Of a stretch of DNA of 64,000 nt, positions 1 through 9,887 are shown one piece after another. The DNA is from Dokdonella sp. (GTDB taxonomy: Bacteria; Pseudomonadota; Gammaproteobacteria; Xanthomonadales; Rhodanobacteraceae), in NCBI RefSeq assembly GCF_019634815.1, contig NZ_JAHCAP010000009.1, forward strand, positions 44,361-108,360, in the 5' to 3' direction. Both the position numbers and the translations under genes were made by a program. The stretch's first letter is position 1. The number at the start of each line of letters is the position of its first letter. The notes beneath the pieces are model-generated. The model saw nothing but the letters and a program-made list of their open reading frames with translations. It ran no database searches and was not told where the DNA came from.

Positions 1-1
1 G

Positions 2-2233
2 CCGATGACGGCGCCCGTCGCCGCGCCGACGCCCAAGGCCGTTGCCGCTGCGCCGGCAATGCCGAAGCCAGCCAAACCGAGCACATCGAGCAGCAAACCC
101 GCCGCTGCGGCGCCAGTGGCTGCGCCTCACCGGCCGGCTGCCGCTGCGCCTGCACCTGCGCGCGCGATGGCCGCGGGTGACTACGGTCCCACCCAGGCGG
201 GTGAAACACTGTCGTCGGTTGCCGCCAAGATGCGCGGTGGCGACGCTGACCTCAACCAGATGATGTTGGCCCTGCTCAAGCACAATCCGGATGCCTTCTA
301 TCGCGACAACATCAACGCCCTCAAACGCGGCGTGATCCTGCGCGCGCCGAGCGAAGACGAAATCAAGGCGATCGGTGCGGCCAGCGAGGCTGCACGCCAA
401 GTGCATGCCCAGATCGAGGATTGGCGCGGCATGACGGCATCCACGCCGCGCGTCGCCGCCGACACCGCTGCGACGGCGCCGGCGCCCAAGGCTTCCAAGC
501 CGGTCGCATCCGCAAGTCCCAAGCCCGCGGCATCGTCAGGCCCGCGCGACCAGCTTGAGCTGGTTCCGCCGAAGGCCGGCACCGGAAAGGACAGCGGCGC
601 CGTGGCTGGCTCGCCTGCCAGCGGCAGCAGCAACGGCAGTGGCAGGAATGCCGCAAGCGCCGAGTCGGCCCGCGAGCTTGCGCGCACCAAGGAGGCGCTG
701 GCAACCAGCGAACAGGCGGCGAGTGACCTCAAGTCACGCGTCAAGGACCTCGAGGATCTCAAGGCCAAGAACGATCGTCTGATTTCGCTCAAGGATTCCG
801 AAATCGCCGACCTGCAGAAGAAGCTCAAGGAACTGCAGGCGGCAAAGCCGACGCCCGGCGCAGCCAAGCCCGTGGCGGAAGCGGCACCGGCGAGCGCTCC
901 GATCGACAAGAAGGACATCTGGGGCGATTCCGCCAAGGCGAATGCCGACAGCGCCCCCAAGGCGACAGCTGAAAGCCATCCGGCGACTCCGGTTGTCGAT
1001 GCCAAGTCGTCTGCGGCCACGCCACCTGCGCCGGCCATTGTCGACGCCAACAAGCCGACTGCGCCCGCCGCGCCCGCAGATGGCAAGGCGGCCACCGCAT
1101 CGACCATGCCGGCTGCGCCTGCACCCGGCGATGTCGTGCCCGGCAAGGCCACCACAAGCCCGCTCGCGGATACCGGAACGACGTCCACCACGACAGCGCC
1201 GGCCGCAGCGACGGCAACGACACCCGCTGCCGCGCCGACGACGGCCAAGCCCGCGGCAACGACAACGCCCAAGCCCGCGACACCGGCGCCGGCCAAGCCC
1301 GCAGCATCGGCGCCCAAGGCGGCCACGCAACACGCTTGGTATGAGGCAGACTGGGTCATGCCGGCGGCAATCGGCGGTGGCGTGCTGGTGTTGCTGCTGG
1401 GTTTCCTCGGCCTGCGCAAGCGCAAGCCTGCGGCGAAGAAGACCTCGGCTGCGGCGGCGCCGTCGATCGCCGATTCCTTCGGCGATTCGTATGCCCACGG
1501 CGGCAGCGGCAACGTGATGGAATCGGAGATTGCGCATCTGCAAGGCCAGATCGCTGCCGATCCAGGCAATCTCGGCGCGCACCTCGAACTCCTGAGCATC
1601 TACTACGCCGAACGCAACGTCGAACGCTTCGAGGAGGGCGCCGAGCGGATGCACGAATACGTCGCCGATCCGCAGCAGAGCGAATGGCAGGAAGTGCAGG
1701 CGATGGGAGAGGAACTTGCGCCCCATCATCCGCTGTGGGCGTCGTCTGCGCCTGACGCAAGTTCAGCGCACGATGACCAGGCTGGAAATGCCCAGCATTT
1801 CGCGTACGACGATGCATCGTTTGTCGACCAGGATGCACCGGCGTCGCGCGACGACAGTTTTGTTCCCGACGCGGGACGCCCTGATTTCGGTTTCGGCATG
1901 CCACCCGCGCACGCCCCCGAGGCAGCGGCGCCGCGGGATCTGGCTGATCATGGCTTCGGTTTCGACGCGATTCCCCCGCTGGAGGACATCCCCGTGGCTA
2001 GCCACCCTGAACCCGAGCAGCCGGCAATGGCGCATGTGTCCGAACCCGCGCCCGTACCTGCGGATGACTTCTTTTCCAATGAAGATGCGGTCGGTACCAA
2101 GCTGGATCTGGCCAAGGCCTACATGGACATGGGCGATCCCGATGGCGCGCGATCGATGCTCGAGGAAGTGCTCGCCGAGGGCAACGACGCGCAGCGGGGC
2201 GAGGCCCAGCGCTTGATCGCTGACCTGCGCTGA
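2..2233 (+). CDS. fimV: FimV/HubP-like polar motility protein, 5' end cut by window edge
   Basis: FimV proteins are inner-membrane polar organisers that bind peptidoglycan and promote type IV pilus and type II secretion function. The reading frame is open from base 2, so the gene starts upstream of the window. Visible in order: a Pro/Ala-rich stretch; a LysM-like FimV N-terminal segment beginning [12 protein letters not shown] (about residues 60-120 of the visible part); a coiled coil (about 225-285); a long Ala/Pro/Thr linker; one transmembrane helix (about 449-470) followed by RKRK; an acidic cytoplasmic region; and a C-terminal TPR-like FimV domain (last 50 residues, [12 protein letters not shown]). 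The signal peptide is missing because of the window edge. The gene lies directly upstream of truA, as in Xanthomonas and Pseudomonas relatives. Identity rests on both terminal domains plus synteny. Confidence 0.88.
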   Translation, partial: PMTAPVAAPTPKAVAAAPAMPKPAKPSTSSSKPAAAAPVAAPHRPAAAAPAPARAMAAGDYGPTQAGETLSSVAAKMRGGDADLNQMMLALLKHNPDAFYRDNINALKRGVILRAPSEDEIKAIGAASEAARQVHAQIEDWRGMTASTPRVAADTAATAPAPKASKPVASASPKPAASSGPRDQLELVPPKAGTGKDSGAVAGSPASGSSNGSGRNAASAESARELARTKEALATSEQAASDLKSRVKDLEDLKAKNDRLISLKDSEIADLQKKLKELQAAKPTPGAAKPVAEAAPASAPIDKKDIWGDSAKANADSAPKATAESHPATPVVDAKSSAATPPAPAIVDANKPTAPAAPADGKAATASTMPAAPAPGDVVPGKATTSPLADTGTTSTTTAPAAATATTPAAAPTTAKPAATTTPKPATPAPAKPAASAPKAATQHAWYEADWVMPAAIGGGVLVLLLGFLGLRKRKPAAKKTSAAAAPSIADSFGDSYAHGGSGNVMESEIAHLQGQIAADPGNLGAHLELLSIYYAERNVERFEEGAERMHEYVADPQQSEWQEVQAMGEELAPHHPLWASSAPDASSAHDDQAGNAQHFAYDDASFVDQDAPASRDDSFVPDAGRPDFGFGMPPAHAPEAAAPRDLADHGFGFDAIPPLEDIPVASHPEPEQPAMAHVSEPAPVPADDFFSNEDAVGTKLDLAKAYMDMGDPDGARSMLEEVLAEGNDAQRGEAQRLIADLR

Positions 2234-2372
2234 GCGGGCCAGTCCTACATGCGGGAATCGCGCGGCTGCAACGCCTCGCGGTTCCCGTTTCGTTTCCGGC
2301 CCTCGTCGCGCTTGTTCGCAACACGCGTCCTTGTCCTACGATTGCCGATTCCGAACCCGGATTCCGCCTGCA

Positions 2373-3140
2373 ATGCGCATTGCCCTGGGCATCGAATACG
2401 AAGGCACTGGCTTCCTCGGTTGGCAGCGCCTCACGCATGGGCGAACCGTGCAGGGAGAAATCGAGGCAGCGCTGGCATTCGTCGCTGACCATCCCGTCGA
2501 GGTGACCTGTGCCGGGCGTACCGATGCCGGCGTACATGCACGCTGCCAGGTCGTGCACTTCGACAGTGATGCGGCGCGCAGCGAACGATCCTGGGCGCTC
2601 GGCGCGACCTCGCGCTTGCCGCCTGATGTTGCCGTGCTGTGGGCGCGCGCGGTCGATCAATCTTTCCATGCACGCTTTTGCGCCACGGCCCGTCGCTATC
2701 GCTACGTGCTGCTCAATCGGCCGATCCGCGCCGCGCTCGACGCCCGCTTCGTGGCCTGGGAGCGGCTGCCTCTGGACGCCGCACGCATGCACGAGGCGGC
2801 TCAGGCCGTGCTCGGTGAAAATGACTTCAGCGCGTTTCGCACCTCGCAATGCCAGTCCCGCACTCCGATGCGCAATGTCCATCGCATCCATGTCTGCCGC
2901 AGCGGTGACGAAGTCGTCATCGAAGTCGAGGCAAATGCCTTTCTGCATCACATGGTGCGCAATCTGGTTGGATCGCTGCTGATGATCGGGCGTGGTGAAC
3001 GACCGGTGGATTGGATGGCCGAGCTGCTCCTGGGCCGCGACCGCGATCGTGCCGGGCCGACTGCGCCCGCGTCCGGTTTGAGCTTTGTCGGACCGCGCTA
3101 TCCCGCAAACTGGAAGCTTCCGGGGCAGGTGAGCGGATGA
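2373..3140 (+). CDS. truA: tRNA pseudouridine(38-40) synthase TruA
   Basis: Isomerises uridines 38-40 in the anticodon arm of many tRNAs. The 255-residue protein shows the TruA catalytic motif [10 protein letters not shown] with the nucleophilic Asp at residue 51, and the family C-terminal motif [12 protein letters not shown] chose the ATG at 2373 ([12 protein letters not shown]) because the family starts there; an ATG-less extension 14 codons upstream is not conserved-looking. The stop overlaps the trpF start (ATGA), indicating translational coupling. The gene is in the conserved fimV-truA-trpF order. Confidence 0.96.
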   Translation: MRIALGIEYEGTGFLGWQRLTHGRTVQGEIEAALAFVADHPVEVTCAGRTDAGVHARCQVVHFDSDAARSERSWALGATSRLPPDVAVLWARAVDQSFHARFCATARRYRYVLLNRPIRAALDARFVAWERLPLDAARMHEAAQAVLGENDFSAFRTSQCQSRTPMRNVHRIHVCRSGDEVVIEVEANAFLHHMVRNLVGSLLMIGRGERPVDWMAELLLGRDRDRAGPTAPASGLSFVGPRYPANWKLPGQVSG

Positions 3141-3763
3141 GCCGTACCCGGATCAAGTTCTGCGGCATTACCCGCGGCGAGGATGTGCGGTGCGCGCTCG
3201 AACTCGGTGTCGATGCAATTGGGCTGGTGCTCACGCGCAAGAGCCGGCGATTCGTCGAGCCGTCCAGCGCGCGCGTGCTGCGCGCGCTGTTGCCGCCCTT
3301 CGTGAGCGCGGTGGCGCTGCTGATGGATGATGATCCGGAATGGGTCGAGCAGGTGATCCAGGTGGTGCGGCCGGATCTCCTGCAATTCCATGGCAGCGAG
3401 GATGCCGCGTTCGCCGAGCGCCTCGATTACCCCTACCTCAAGGCGGTTCCGATGGCCTCGGTCGATGATGTGCCCGCATATGCGCGCGCGCACCCGCGCG
3501 CCGCCGGCTTCCTGCTCGACAGTCACGCGGTCGGAGCGGTGGGCGGCACCGGTGCCGCCTTCGACTGGACGCGCGTGCCACGCAACCTGGATCGCCCGCT
3601 CGTGCTGGCCGGCGGGCTCGATGCAGGCAATGTCGCTGCCGCGATCACGCAGGCGCAACCGTATGCCGTCGATGTCTCCAGCGGCATCGAATCGGAACCG
3701 GGCATCAAGGATCCCCAGCGCATGCGCGCCTTCGTCGCTGCGGTGCGCGCCGCGGGATCATGA
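3137..3763 (+). CDS. trpF: Phosphoribosylanthranilate isomerase
   Basis: Catalyses the Amadori rearrangement of N-(5'-phosphoribosyl)anthranilate to CdRP, the third step of tryptophan synthesis. The 208-residue protein has the TrpF opening KFCGIT with the catalytic Cys at residue 9, a TIM-barrel pattern, and the phosphate-binding C-terminal segment [11 protein letters not shown]. The start ATG overlaps the truA stop by four bases (ATGA). A 245-bp gap with its own likely promoter separates it from trpBA, so the two parts of the pathway may be transcribed separately. Confidence 0.96.
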   Translation: MSRTRIKFCGITRGEDVRCALELGVDAIGLVLTRKSRRFVEPSSARVLRALLPPFVSAVALLMDDDPEWVEQVIQVVRPDLLQFHGSEDAAFAERLDYPYLKAVPMASVDDVPAYARAHPRAAGFLLDSHAVGAVGGTGAAFDWTRVPRNLDRPLVLAGGLDAGNVAAAITQAQPYAVDVSSGIESEPGIKDPQRMRAFVAAVRAAGS

Positions 3764-3797
3764 TGTCCGCGCTGCGCAGGGTGTGGCCCGGCTGCGC

Positions 3798-3803
3798 TAT
3801 AGT
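3798..3803 (+). promoter_or_regulatory. Candidate -10 element (TATAGT) ahead of trpBA
   Basis: TATAGT lies in the 245-bp gap between trpF and trpB, 205 bases upstream of the trpB ATG. No good -35 is visible at 17 bp. A 29-codon open frame starts at 3811, almost exactly where transcription would begin. The rest of the gap (3904-4008) shows no clear rho-independent attenuator. Confidence 0.35.
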
Positions 3804-4008
3804 TCACCGGATGAATCACCGCACCCGCCACATTCCGCCTGCACCCTTCGGCCGCTCTCTGCGTCGCTGGCGGCGTGTCCCCGCTGCTGCGGTTCGATAG
3901 TTTCGCTGCTCTGTCGTCGTATGCCTGCTGACGGTGCGGTCGTGCCGGTCAGACGGGCTTTTCCGCCTGTCACATGCGGGCGCGTCGATGAAGTTCGGGG
4001 AGTTTGCG

Positions 4009-5247
4009 ATGTCACCTTCCATCAGTTTCAAGATTCCGGGCGAGGCGGTGGATTTTGCCGCGTTCCCAGACGCCAACGGGCACTTCGGCGCCTACGGCGG
4101 TTCCTTCGTCGCGGAAACCCTGGCGGTGCCGCTGGCCGAGCTCACGGCGGCCTACGATCGACTGCGCGTGGATCCGGAGTTCATCGCCGAGTACGAGCGC
4201 GATCTCAAGTTCTATGTCGGCCGGCCCTCGCCGATCTATCACGCGCAGCGGCTGTCCCATGAGGTGGGAGGCGCTCAAATCCTGCTCAAGCGCGAGGATC
4301 TCAACCACACCGGTGCGCACAAGATCAACAACACGATCGGCCAGGCGCTGGTCGCGCGGGCGATGGGCAAGCGCCGCATCATCGCCGAGACCGGCGCGGG
4401 TCAGCATGGCGTGGCCACGGCCACGGTGTGCGCGCGCTTTGGTCTCGATTGCGTGGTGTACATGGGGGCGACCGACATCGAGCGACAGAAAATCAATGTC
4501 TATCGCATGAAGTTGCTTGGCGCCCAGGTCGTGCCGGTCACCTCGGGTTCGCAAACGCTCAAGGATGCGCTCAATGAAGCGATGCGCGACTGGGTGACCA
4601 ACATTGCCGACACCTTCTACATCATCGGCACAGTCGCCGGGCCCAGCCCGTATCCGCGCATGGTGCGCGATTTCAATGCAGTGGTCGGGCGTGAGGCGCG
4701 TGCGCAGATGCTCGAACACTACGGACGCTTGCCCGACGTGATCACCGCCTGCGTGGGCGGCGGCTCGAATGCGATCGGCTTGTTTCATGCCTTTCTCAAC
4801 GATGCGCAGGTGCGAATCGTCGGTGCCGAGGCGGCAGGGGATGGCATCGCCACGGGTCGTCACGCCGCATCGCTCTCGGCAGGTCGGCCGGGTGTGTTGC
4901 ACGGCAATCGCACCTATGTGCTGTGCGACGACGACGGGCAAATCACCGAGACGCATTCGGTCTCGGCAGGGCTCGACTATCCGGGCGTCGGCCCGGAGCA
5001 TGCATTTCTCAAGGATGCCGGTCGCGCGAGCTACGTCGGCGTCACAGACGAGGAAGCACTTGCCGCGTTCCATCGACTTGCACGGTCCGAAGGCATCCTC
5101 GCTGCACTCGAATCCAGCCACGCGGTGGCGCAGGCGATCAAGCTCGCGCAGGAACTGCCCAGGGACCGTTTGGTGTTGTGCAATCTGTCAGGCCGTGGCG
5201 ACAAGGATGTGCACACGATTGCCGCGCGCGAGAGGATCACGCTGTGA
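4009..5247 (+). CDS. trpB: Tryptophan synthase beta subunit
   Basis: PLP enzyme that condenses indole with L-serine to give tryptophan in the alpha2-beta2 complex. The 412-residue protein carries the PLP-lysine motif HKINNTIGQ (Lys105), the glycine-rich phosphate loop [10 protein letters not shown], and the [15 protein letters not shown] substrate-loop motif. I preferred ATG 4009 over the ATG at 3988 because GGGGAG at 3997-4002 is well spaced before it. The stop overlaps the trpA GTG start (GTGA), so TrpB and TrpA are probably translated in coupled, equal amounts. Confidence 0.97.
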   Translation: MSPSISFKIPGEAVDFAAFPDANGHFGAYGGSFVAETLAVPLAELTAAYDRLRVDPEFIAEYERDLKFYVGRPSPIYHAQRLSHEVGGAQILLKREDLNHTGAHKINNTIGQALVARAMGKRRIIAETGAGQHGVATATVCARFGLDCVVYMGATDIERQKINVYRMKLLGAQVVPVTSGSQTLKDALNEAMRDWVTNIADTFYIIGTVAGPSPYPRMVRDFNAVVGREARAQMLEHYGRLPDVITACVGGGSNAIGLFHAFLNDAQVRIVGAEAAGDGIATGRHAASLSAGRPGVLHGNRTYVLCDDDGQITETHSVSAGLDYPGVGPEHAFLKDAGRASYVGVTDEEALAAFHRLARSEGILAALESSHAVAQAIKLAQELPRDRLVLCNLSGRGDKDVHTIAARERITL

Positions 5248-6059
5248 GCCGCATCGACCAGCGTTTTGCCGAACTCGCGGCCAGCGATCGTACCGGGTTG
5301 ATTCCGTTCATCACTGCGGGCGATCCCTTGCCGGATTCGACCGTGGCTTTGATGCATGCGCTGGTTGTGGCTGGCGCAGACCTCATCGAGCTGGGCGTGC
5401 CGTTTTCCGATCCGATGGCAGACGGTCCGGTGATCCAGCACGCCAGCGAGCGCGCACTGGCCCGGGGTGTGGGCCTCACCAGAATCCTCGGTTGGGTACA
5501 TGAGTTCCGTCAGCACGACGTGGTTACACCGATCGTGCTCATGGGCTACATGAACCCAGTCGAGATCATGGGCGCGGCACGTTTCGCCGAGCTGGCGGTC
5601 GAAGCCGGCGTCGATGGGGTGCTGCTGGTCGATTGTCCGATCGAGGAGGCGGCGGCGTCGGCACCGCTGCGCAGCGCGGGCTTGCAGCAGATCCTGCTTG
5701 CCGCGCCCACGACCACTGCGCAGCGCATGGCGCAAGTCTGCAGCGCGGCCGCGGGTTTTCTATACTACGTGTCCTTTGCCGGCATCACCGGCGCGGACCG
5801 GATCAGTCTGGAGTCGGTCGAGGCCGGCGTGGCGCAGGCGCGGCAGCAGGCGAAACTGCCTGTTGCGGTCGGCTTCGGCATCCGCGACGCAGCCCAGGCG
5901 CAGGTGATCGGAAATTTTGCCGATGCGGTCGTGATCGGCAGTGCGCTGGTCGAGCGGCTGTCCAGTGCCAGGGATGAGGCGGAGCTCTGCGCGGAGGCGC
6001 AAGCGTTTCTCGCGCCGATTCGTGCGGCGCTGGATGCGGCCCGCGGCGCGTCGCGGTAG
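5244..6059 (+). CDS. trpA: Tryptophan synthase alpha subunit
   Basis: Cleaves indole-3-glycerol phosphate to indole and glyceraldehyde-3-phosphate; indole is channelled to TrpB. The 271-residue TIM barrel shows both catalytic acids in place: Glu49 in [11 protein letters not shown] and Asp60 in MADGP. The phosphate-binding GFGIRD motif is also present. The GTG start overlaps the trpB stop (GTGA). Confidence 0.97.
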   Translation: MSRIDQRFAELAASDRTGLIPFITAGDPLPDSTVALMHALVVAGADLIELGVPFSDPMADGPVIQHASERALARGVGLTRILGWVHEFRQHDVVTPIVLMGYMNPVEIMGAARFAELAVEAGVDGVLLVDCPIEEAAASAPLRSAGLQQILLAAPTTTAQRMAQVCSAAAGFLYYVSFAGITGADRISLESVEAGVAQARQQAKLPVAVGFGIRDAAQAQVIGNFADAVVIGSALVERLSSARDEAELCAEAQAFLAPIRAALDAARGASR

Positions 6060-6221
6060 GACGCGCGAGGTATTGGACGGCCCTGTCTTTCGGCCAGAAC
6101 CGTTCGCTGGCGAGTCGGTCCCGCAGGTGATCGATTCGCGTATTCCGGCTCCGGCGTTGTCCGGCAGGTCCGGATGGATGTGCAAGGCGCGTGCTCAAAT
6201 TGCCACAGGTGCGAATCAGAC

Positions 6222-7085
6222 ATGAATTGGTTGCAGAAGCTCGTCGGTCCACGTTCACGCAGTACCGCCTCGAACAAGGGCAAGGTTCCCGAGGGACTGT
6301 GGGAAAAGTGCGATGGCTGCGGCGCCGTACTGTACAAACCCGAACTCGAAGCAGCATTGATGGTCTGTCCGAAATGCGGCCATCACCATGCGATTCATGC
6401 GCGCGCGAGGCTGCAGGCGTTGTTCGATCCGGACAGTGGCAAGGAGCTCTTCGCCGGGCTCGAAGCCACTGATCCGCTCAAGTTCCGCGATTCGAAAAAG
6501 TACAAGGATCGTCTTGTCGCGGCACAGAAGCAGACCGGCGAGAAAGATGCCTTGGTATCGATGCGCGGCACGCTGAAAAGCCTGTCGAGCGTGGCCTGCG
6601 CATTCGAATTCTCGTTCATGGGCGGCTCGATGGGTTCGGTGGTTGGTGAAAAGTTCACGCGCTGTGCGGAACTTGCGCTGGCCGAGCGCATGCCGCTGGT
6701 CTGTTTTTCGGCTACGGGCGGTGCACGCATGCAGGAAGGGCTGTTTTCCCTGATGCAGATGGCCAAGACCTCGGCGGCCCTCGCGCGCATGCGTGATGCA
6801 GGCGTGCCGTTCATCTCGGTCCTCACCCATCCAACCACGGGTGGCGTGTCGGCGAGTCTGGGCATGCTCGGTGATCTCAATGTGGCCGAGCCCAGGGCCT
6901 TGATCGGATTTGCCGGACCGCGCGTGATCGAGCAGACCGTGCGCGAGACCTTGCCGGAAGGCTTCCAGCGGTCCGAATTCCTGCTTGACCACGGTGCGGT
7001 CGATGTCATCGTCGATCGCCGTGAAATGCGCGACACACTCGCGGCCATGCTGGCGATCCTGATGCAGAAATCCAGGGCAGCATAG
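6222..7085 (+). CDS. accD: Acetyl-CoA carboxylase carboxyltransferase subunit beta
   Basis: With AccA forms the carboxyltransferase that makes malonyl-CoA for fatty-acid synthesis. The 287-residue protein begins MNWLQKL and has the AccD zinc ribbon with Cys30, Cys33, Cys49 and Cys52 (CDGC...CPKC), then the crotonase-like core with GGARMQEG and [10 protein letters not shown]. The 162-bp gap after trpA contains no recognisable gene. The accD position after trpA is typical of gamma- and betaproteobacteria. Confidence 0.97.
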   Translation: MNWLQKLVGPRSRSTASNKGKVPEGLWEKCDGCGAVLYKPELEAALMVCPKCGHHHAIHARARLQALFDPDSGKELFAGLEATDPLKFRDSKKYKDRLVAAQKQTGEKDALVSMRGTLKSLSSVACAFEFSFMGGSMGSVVGEKFTRCAELALAERMPLVCFSATGGARMQEGLFSLMQMAKTSAALARMRDAGVPFISVLTHPTTGGVSASLGMLGDLNVAEPRALIGFAGPRVIEQTVRETLPEGFQRSEFLLDHGAVDVIVDRREMRDTLAAMLAILMQKSRAA

Positions 7086-7175
7086 GCCGGGCAGGGGGCC
7101 GTTCTTCAGCACCGTGATGTCGGGCGGAACAATTCCCATCACGCAGGAGTTCGCGCGGCTGCGTGGCAGCGCAGA

Positions 7176-7205
7176 TTGACACTGCGCGCGCGACGAGAGT
7201 AGAAG
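7176..7205 (+). promoter_or_regulatory. Sigma70-like promoter for the sNOR-type operon
   Basis: A perfect -35 TTGACA (7176-7181) is followed after 18 bp by TAGAAG (7200-7205, 4 of 6 matches to TATAAT). Transcription would start near 7212, leaving a short leader with ribosome site GGGAGG at 7230-7235 before the ATG at 7240. No FNR/DNR palindrome is visible in the 154-bp gap, in contrast to the norC promoter. Confidence 0.5.
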
Positions 7206-7239
7206 AACGCATCCAGCTCGACTTGATCAGGGAGGCGCC

Positions 7240-7809
7240 ATGCCTTTCCAGGACATCATTTGGGCAATCGCGATGACGGGGATGGGGCTTGTTGCCCTGG
7301 TTTTTGTTTACGTCATCGTCAACGCCGGCAAGGCTGTGGATCCTGCGGCGGGGTCCCGCACACAGGCGCGAATCGCGAGTTTGCGCAAGGGCCTGTTCGG
7401 GCTGTTGCTGCTGATCTTCGTGGGCGCCAGTTGGGCGACCCTGCATCGCTTTCCGATCCCGCGTCAGGACACCAGCCTGCAAGCCTCGCAGGTGGTCGAT
7501 GTGCTGGGCCGGCAGTGGTCGTGGCAGATGAGCATGCAAGGTCAGCAGTCAGGAAGTACGCTGCAGCTTGCCTCCGGCTCGCCGGTCGAGTTTCGCGTCA
7601 CCAGTGCCGACGTGAACCACGGATTCGCGATTTACGATCCTGACGGCCGCATCGTGATCCAGACCCAGGCGATGCCCGATTACACCAACAAGATCCTCTA
7701 CACCTTCACCAAGCCGGGCACCTACAAGGTGATGTGCCTTGAATATTGCGGTCTGGGGCATGCGCCGATGGTGACCTCGTTCGAGGTTGCCAAGGCAGCG
7801 GGAGGTTGA
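7240..7809 (+). CDS. norS: CuA-containing subunit II of an sNOR-type heme-copper NO reductase (NorS-like)
   Basis: Electron-entry subunit of a B-family-like heme-copper enzyme in the inner membrane. The 189-residue protein has two N-terminal transmembrane helices (about residues 9-29 and 50-67) and a periplasmic cupredoxin domain. The CuA ligand set is complete: His127 (NHGFAIYD), then Cys166, Cys170, His174 and Met177 in CLEYCGLGHAPM. By itself it could be a cytochrome c oxidase subunit II. The assignment to sNOR rests on the partner subunit lacking the oxidase tyrosine and on the norS-norY-senC-orf1 gene order known from ammonia oxidisers. One base separates it from the next gene. Confidence 0.78.
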   Translation: MPFQDIIWAIAMTGMGLVALVFVYVIVNAGKAVDPAAGSRTQARIASLRKGLFGLLLLIFVGASWATLHRFPIPRQDTSLQASQVVDVLGRQWSWQMSMQGQQSGSTLQLASGSPVEFRVTSADVNHGFAIYDPDGRIVIQTQAMPDYTNKILYTFTKPGTYKVMCLEYCGLGHAPMVTSFEVAKAAGG

Positions 7810-7810
7810 G

Positions 7811-9298
7811 ATGGCTGCGCTGACGATGTATCCGGAGTCCGAGCGACTTTCTGCTGGCGAACGCGTCGCCTTCAACCTCTACATGATCAGCGCCGTCGTG
7901 CTGTTCGTGTTGATGATGCTGCTCGGCGTGATCATGCGCATGGCGCAAGGTACGTGGCTCGAAGTGGCGCCTGATCTTTTCTATCGCTTGCTGTCAATGC
8001 ATGGCGCGGGCATGGTCGGCACGATGGGCATGGTCACCACGGCGGTCATGTGGTTTTTCCTGCGCAAGTACGTGACCTTGCACCTGTGGGCCTTTGTGGC
8101 CAACTACGTGTTGTTCCTGCTCGGTGCGTTGTGCATCATCGCTGCGATCTTCGTCGGTCGTTATGGCGGCTTGTGGACCTTTCTCTATCCCTTGCCGACT
8201 CATTCGATGGGCATGTGGCCCGATGCCTCGGCTGCGTGGTTCATGATCGGCTATTTGCTGATTGGCGTCGGCATGTTGTTGTTCTATCTCGACGCAACGG
8301 CCGGCCTGGTTCGCAAATACGGCAACCTCGGCCGCAGCCTTGGCCTGCAATGGCTGTTCGGCGGCCGCATCGACCCCGAGCACCCGAAGGCAGTGGTCGC
8401 CAGCACGATGGTGATCATCGCCAATTCGCTGGGCATCATTGCCGGAGCGGTCATCCTGGTGATGTACCTGGTCGGCATCGTCTATCCGGAATTCAAGCTC
8501 GACCCGCTGGTGGCGAAGAACCTCACCTACTGGTTCGGTCACATGTACATCAATGCCACGATCTACATGGGCGTGATCGCGGTTTACGAACTGCTTGCGC
8601 GCTACTCCGGAAGGCCTTACGCGATTTCGCGTCCGTTCCTGTGGTCGTGGGCGGCGAGCACGCTGTTCGTGATCATCGTGTTCCCGCACCACCTGTTGAT
8701 GGACTATGCGCAGCCGCGCTGGGTGTCGATCACCGGGCAGATCATCTCCTACAGTGCGGGCTTCCCGGTGTTTCTCGTCACCGTATGGGGCGCGTTGGCC
8801 AATATCCATCGGTCGGGCATGCGCTGGAGCATGCCCTCGCGCCTGATGATCTTGTCGTTGTTCGGCTGGGCGGCGGGCATTGTGCCGGCAATCCTCGACG
8901 GCACCATCAGCATCAACCGGGTGATGCACAACACCCAATGGGTGCCGGGGCATTTCCATTTCTATCTGCTGCTGGGCGTGCTGCCGATGGCGCTCGCGCT
9001 GATGTATCACGTGATCGGCAGCAGGCGGAATCAGGTATCGAACTCGGCTGCAGACCGGCTCGGCCTGCCGATCTATCTGCTCGGCGGACTGATCTTCACG
9101 CTGGCGTTCCTTGCAGCAGGCCACCTCAGTGTCGCCCGGCGCATGTCTTCGCACCTGCCCGAATGGATTTTCACCGATCAGGTGGGCGCGGTTGGCGCGA
9201 TTCTGGTGCTGCTGGCGATGATCTATTTCGCGACGCGGATCACGATCGGCCTGCTGCGGGGGCCGGACAGTGGACACGCTGCGCACGCTGCTGCTTAG
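7811..9298 (+). CDS. norY: Heme-copper subunit I of sNOR type (NorY-like), tyrosine replaced by asparagine
   Basis: A 12-helix, 495-residue heme-copper catalytic subunit. All metal-ligand histidines are present: His64 (low-spin heme), His244, His293-His294 (CuB), and His381/His383 in WVPGHFH. The helix-VI active site reads WFGHMYINAT. The residue four after CuB His244, where A- and B-family oxygen reductases have the His-crosslinked Tyr, is Asn248. The segment DGTISINRVMHNTQWVPGHFH aligns by eye with ba3-type oxidases, so the protein is B-family-like and not cbb3. Loss of the tyrosine is a hallmark of NO reductases derived from this family, so NO reduction is inferred. Ribosome site GGAGG precedes ATG 7811. 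Its 3' end overlaps the SCO gene by 29 bp. Confidence 0.78.
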   Translation: MAALTMYPESERLSAGERVAFNLYMISAVVLFVLMMLLGVIMRMAQGTWLEVAPDLFYRLLSMHGAGMVGTMGMVTTAVMWFFLRKYVTLHLWAFVANYVLFLLGALCIIAAIFVGRYGGLWTFLYPLPTHSMGMWPDASAAWFMIGYLLIGVGMLLFYLDATAGLVRKYGNLGRSLGLQWLFGGRIDPEHPKAVVASTMVIIANSLGIIAGAVILVMYLVGIVYPEFKLDPLVAKNLTYWFGHMYINATIYMGVIAVYELLARYSGRPYAISRPFLWSWAASTLFVIIVFPHHLLMDYAQPRWVSITGQIISYSAGFPVFLVTVWGALANIHRSGMRWSMPSRLMILSLFGWAAGIVPAILDGTISINRVMHNTQWVPGHFHFYLLLGVLPMALALMYHVIGSRRNQVSNSAADRLGLPIYLLGGLIFTLAFLAAGHLSVARRMSSHLPEWIFTDQVGAVGAILVLLAMIYFATRITIGLLRGPDSGHAAHAAA

Positions 9299-9887
9299 CC
9301 TGCTGATCGTGATTGCAGGTGGCGCGACCCTGGCTGCCGCGACCGACGGATTTCGTGCTTTCACCACCGAATCGGCAAGGCGGCTCGCTGTGCGCGAACA
9401 TGCCGTGCCGGTACCCGACTTTCCCCTGCAGTCTGCCAGTGGCGGGCATTTCACGCTGCAGGATCTGCGCGGCCACTGGCTGCTCGTGGATTTCGTTTAC
9501 ACGCGCTGCCAGGCCTGGTGTTCGGTGCTCGGTGGCGAATTCGCGCAACTGCAGGATCTTCTGGCTGCGCCGATCGCGCAGGATCGATTGCGGCTGCTGA
9601 GCATCAGCTTTGACCCCGTGAATGACGACCCCGCGCAACTGGCTGCCTATCAGCATCGATTCGGGGATCGTGGTCACGGATGGATCGCTGCACGACCTTT
9701 GGATGGCGCGAGCTTGAACCTGGCGACCCGCGTATTCGGCATTCGCGTGATTGCCGACGGCACGGGGGGCTATATCCACAATGCGTCGATTGCACTGGTC
9801 GACCCGCAGGGACGTCTCGTGCGGATATTCGACTCGGGTCGCCCCGATGTGGTGGCGGCCGCGCTGCAGGAAATGCTTGCGCAATGA
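9270..9887 (+). CDS. senC: SCO1/SenC-family copper chaperone
   Basis: SCO proteins are membrane-anchored thioredoxin-fold copper chaperones that load the CuA site of subunit II. The 205-residue protein has an N-terminal anchor (about residues 5-23), the copper-binding pair Cys80 and Cys84 (CxxxC in YTRCQAWC), and the distal His170 (YIHNAS). It starts with GTG inside the last 29 bases of the preceding subunit-I gene and ends overlapping the next gene (ATGA), so it is firmly part of the operon. Its presence fits the intact CuA site of the subunit II encoded two genes upstream. Confidence 0.88.
   Translation: MDTLRTLLLSLLIVIAGGATLAAATDGFRAFTTESARRLAVREHAVPVPDFPLQSASGGHFTLQDLRGHWLLVDFVYTRCQAWCSVLGGEFAQLQDLLAAPIAQDRLRLLSISFDPVNDDPAQLAAYQHRFGDRGHGWIAARPLDGASLNLATRVFGIRVIADGTGGYIHNASIALVDPQGRLVRIFDSGRPDVVAAALQEMLAQ

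Noticed and set aside
7224..7235. TTGATCAGGG before norS as an FNR half-site
   Set aside because: Only one half-site; no ATCAA partner at the right spacing.
7811..9298. Subunit I as a cbb3 oxidase or ordinary ba3 oxidase
   Set aside because: It has a CuA partner and B-family-like phrases, unlike cbb3, and lacks the helix-VI tyrosine expected of an oxygen-reducing ba3 enzyme.
7994..9454. 486-codon minus-strand frame opposite the heme-copper subunit
   Set aside because: His/Arg/Gln-rich shadow of a membrane protein gene with no homology-like features.
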